Source: Stenotrophomonas sp. NA06056
Lineage (GTDB): Bacteria > Pseudomonadota > Gammaproteobacteria > Xanthomonadales > Xanthomonadaceae
Direction of reading: 5' to 3'
DNA: 64,000 nucleotides
Assembly: GCF_013364355.1 (NCBI RefSeq)
Contig: NZ_CP054931.1
Location: 2,418,001 to 2,482,000 of the forward strand
Positions 62,455-64,000 of this stretch are shown in pieces (positions within the stretch are counted from its first letter, which is position 1; each line of letters begins with the position of its first letter). Both the position numbers and the translations under genes were made by a program. The notes beneath the pieces were generated by a model. It did not search any database, had not been told where the DNA came from, and worked only from the letters and a program-made list of their open reading frames with translations.

Positions 62455-63330
62455 TTACTCCACTTCGCCCAACAACGCCTGCAGGCCCGGCAGCCATTGC
62501 TTGCCGGGGTGGCGTACCAGCCATAGCGTGCGCTGCAGGGCGGGCAGCGGGGTTTCCAGAATGCGCAGGCGGCCCAGGGCCAGGGGCTCTTCCAGGGCGT
62601 GCCGGGACAGGCAGGCCAGGCCGAGGCCGGCGATGGCGGCCTGCTTGATGGCTTCGGTATTGCCCAGCTGCAGCGTCTGCGCGAAGCCGCGCAGGTGCGG
62701 CAGCAACGCCTGTTCAACAGCCTCGCGGGTGCCTGAGCCGGGTTCGCGGAGCAGCCAGCGTGCGGCGCGCAGTTCATCCAGCGACCAGTGTTGGGGCGCA
62801 TCCGCCGCTGCCACGATCACCAGCGGGTCCTGCTGCCAGGCAGTGACCTGCAGCCCGCGCTCGTGGCAGGGGCCTTCGATCAGCCCTGCATCCACGTCCA
62901 ATCGTTGAACGGCCGCCACCACGCCTGCGCTGTTGTCGATGCGCAGATCAACCTCCGCCTGGGGTGCCTGCCGCAGCAGTTCGGCGATACGCGGCGGCAG
63001 CAGGTAGTTGCCGATGGTGGTGCTGGCCGCCAAAACCAGCCGCAACGGTGCGCCTTGGGCCGGGTCGCCACCCGCCGCAAGCTGCCGCTCCAGATCGGCG
63101 GCATTGACCAGCAGCGCGCGCGCCGGTTCCAGCAACGCGCGGCCGTGACCGTTCAATGCCAGACGGCGGCCGATACGGTCAAACAGGGGTGTGCCGAAAT
63201 GCGCCTCCAGCTCCTGCAGGGCGGCGCTGCTTGCCGACTGCGAGAGGGCGATGGCCTGGCCCGCGGCGGTGGTGCTGCCCTGGTCAGCAATGGCGACGAA
63301 GACCTGGAGTTGGCGCAAGGTCAGGCGCAT
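62455..63330 (-). CDS. LysR-family regulator, divergent from the YeiH-like gene
   Basis: This is a 291-residue LysR protein with helix-turn-helix near 3-60 (LRQLQVFVAIADQGSTTAAGQAIALSQSASSAALQELE split at turns) and a periplasmic-binding-like effector domain. YeiE-type regulators sit next to yeiH in other bacteria, so this is probably its regulator. The palindrome 63350-63362 in the shared gap is a likely operator. The effector is unknown; sulfite-related control is reported for YeiE relatives. Confidence 0.88.
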   Translation of the reverse strand: MRLTLRQLQVFVAIADQGSTTAAGQAIALSQSASSAALQELEAHFGTPLFDRIGRRLALNGHGRALLEPARALLVNAADLERQLAAGGDPAQGAPLRLVLAASTTIGNYLLPPRIAELLRQAPQAEVDLRIDNSAGVVAAVQRLDVDAGLIEGPCHERGLQVTAWQQDPLVIVAAADAPQHWSLDELRAARWLLREPGSGTREAVEQALLPHLRGFAQTLQLGNTEAIKQAAIAGLGLACLSRHALEEPLALGRLRILETPLPALQRTLWLVRHPGKQWLPGLQALLGEVE

Positions 63331-63349
63331 GCAAATTACCGTCTCTATA

Positions 63350-63362
63350 GGTAGATTCTACC
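63350..63362. promoter_or_regulatory. probable LysR operator between divergent genes
   Basis: GGTAGATTCTACC is a near-perfect palindrome 20 bases before the LysR start and 72 bases before the exporter start. Confidence 0.55.
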
Positions 63363-63433
63363 AATATTACTTGTTTTACAGGTCACTGGTGTGAGCGCAG
63401 GCTGGCATGGCCTCCTCAGCCCCCTCAACTGCC

Positions 63434-64000
63434 ATGAACGCCCCCGCCCTCTCCTCCTGGTCCCTGCCCGCCCTGCGCCAGCGCTGGCAGCCGCGGCTGC
63501 CCGGCCTGCTGCTGGTCGGCCTGGTCGCGGCCGCTTCGCTGTATCTGGCCGAGCTGCCCTGGTTGCAGGCGCACGGTCTGAGCGCGCTGACCGTGGCGAT
63601 CGTCGCTGGCATCCTGGTCGGCAACACGTTCTACCCACGGCTGGCCCCTGCCAGTGCGGCGGGCGTCGGATTCTCCAAGCATTGGCTGCTGCGCACGGGC
63701 ATCGTGCTGTACGGCCTGCGCCTGACCTTCCAGGACATCGGCCACGTCGGCGTCGCCGGCGTACTGATGGACGTGCTGGTGGTGGCGAGCACCTTCAGCC
63801 TGGCCTGCTGGTTGGGCGTGCGGGTATTCAAGATGGAACGCGAGGCGGCCATGCTGATCGGTGCTGGCAGCGCGATCTGCGGTGCGGCTGCCGTCATGGC
63901 CGCCGAACCGGTGGTGCGCGGCCGTGCCGCCCAGGTCACGGTGGCCGTATCGACCGTGGTGGTGTTCGGCACGCTGGCGATGTTCCTGTATCCCGCGCTG
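63434..64000 (+). CDS. YeiH-family membrane exporter, 3' end cut by window edge
   Basis: The open frame runs from ATG 63434 past the window edge (189 residues seen). Transmembrane helices include LLLVGLVAAASLYLAEL, LTVAIVAGILVGNTF, and a helix around LMDVLVVASTFSLACWLGV. Conserved segments LLRTGIVLYGLRLTFQDI and LIGAGSAICGAAAVMAAEPVV match the YeiH/UPF0324 family, proposed sulfate exporters. It is divergent from the LysR gene and likely controlled by it. The rest lies outside the window. Confidence 0.9.
   Translation, partial: MNAPALSSWSLPALRQRWQPRLPGLLLVGLVAAASLYLAELPWLQAHGLSALTVAIVAGILVGNTFYPRLAPASAAGVGFSKHWLLRTGIVLYGLRLTFQDIGHVGVAGVLMDVLVVASTFSLACWLGVRVFKMEREAAMLIGAGSAICGAAAVMAAEPVVRGRAAQVTVAVSTVVVFGTLAMFLYPAL

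Noticed and set aside
62127..62801. N-terminal extension of the Uup-like protein
   Set aside because: The in-frame upstream part translates REP and junction palindromes and overlaps the LysR gene in antisense; the -10 box before ATG 62126 supports the shorter protein.

Overview
The window reads as chromosomal DNA of a Stenotrophomonas maltophilia-complex gammaproteobacterium (Xanthomonadaceae). The basis is high GC with strong third-position GC bias, gene order (pilF/pilW-rodZ-yfgM-bamB-der, cmk-rpsA-ihfB-lapAB, guaBA), and many short GTAG-headed palindromes of the SMAG/REP type known from this species. This is inferred from sequence character and recalled gene order; no database search was run.

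Layout. 1-11.3 kb: a truncated TonB-dependent receptor, a GlxA-type regulator, a toxin-antitoxin pair, a TetR-controlled membrane protein with two identical operators, an SRPBCC-ArsR-SRPBCC operon, a lone CheW-domain protein, a four-repeat membrane protein, 3-hydroxybutyrate dehydrogenase, a lipoprotein, and an exported DJ-1-like protein with a divergent LysR regulator. 11.3-17.45 kb: an AT-richer accessory block against the 3' end of guaA. It holds a heavily structured RNA leader with a small orphan protein, a type II restriction-modification system with controller protein, and an 845-residue protein joining a Schlafen/AlbA_2-type domain, a STAND NTPase and a TPR-like C-terminus. This block looks like a defence island and is the most novel part of the window.

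17.45-33 kb, mostly minus strand: guaA, guaB, a 147-bp tandem REP array, folD, a Kef-type antiporter, a rhodanese-MoeB fusion, a GNAT enzyme, then der-bamB-yfgM-rodZ-pilW-rlmN-ndk. 33.2-37.6 kb: a beta-oxidation operon (TetR/PsrA-like regulator, FadN-like bifunctional enzyme, thiolase). 38-46.3 kb, minus strand: galU, a FlaA1/WbpM-like dehydratase, a WecA/WbpL-like glycosyl-phosphate transferase, lapB, lapA, ihfB, rpsA and cmk, coupling envelope glycan synthesis to LPS quality control and translation genes.

46.5-51 kb, plus strand: zinc-ligand-poor L36, a BamE-like small exported protein, agmatine deiminase and N-carbamoylputrescine amidase (putrescine from agmatine), a GNAT enzyme and a TraB/GumN protein. 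51.2-58.9 kb, minus strand: an RND efflux operon with one adaptor and two pumps but no outer-membrane channel. 59-64 kb: two small c-type cytochromes, an Uup-like ABC-F ATPase, and a LysR regulator divergent from a truncated YeiH-family exporter. Apart from SMAG repeats, three copies of a ~100-nt three-way-junction palindrome are present, with arms that differ in sequence but keep their pairing.
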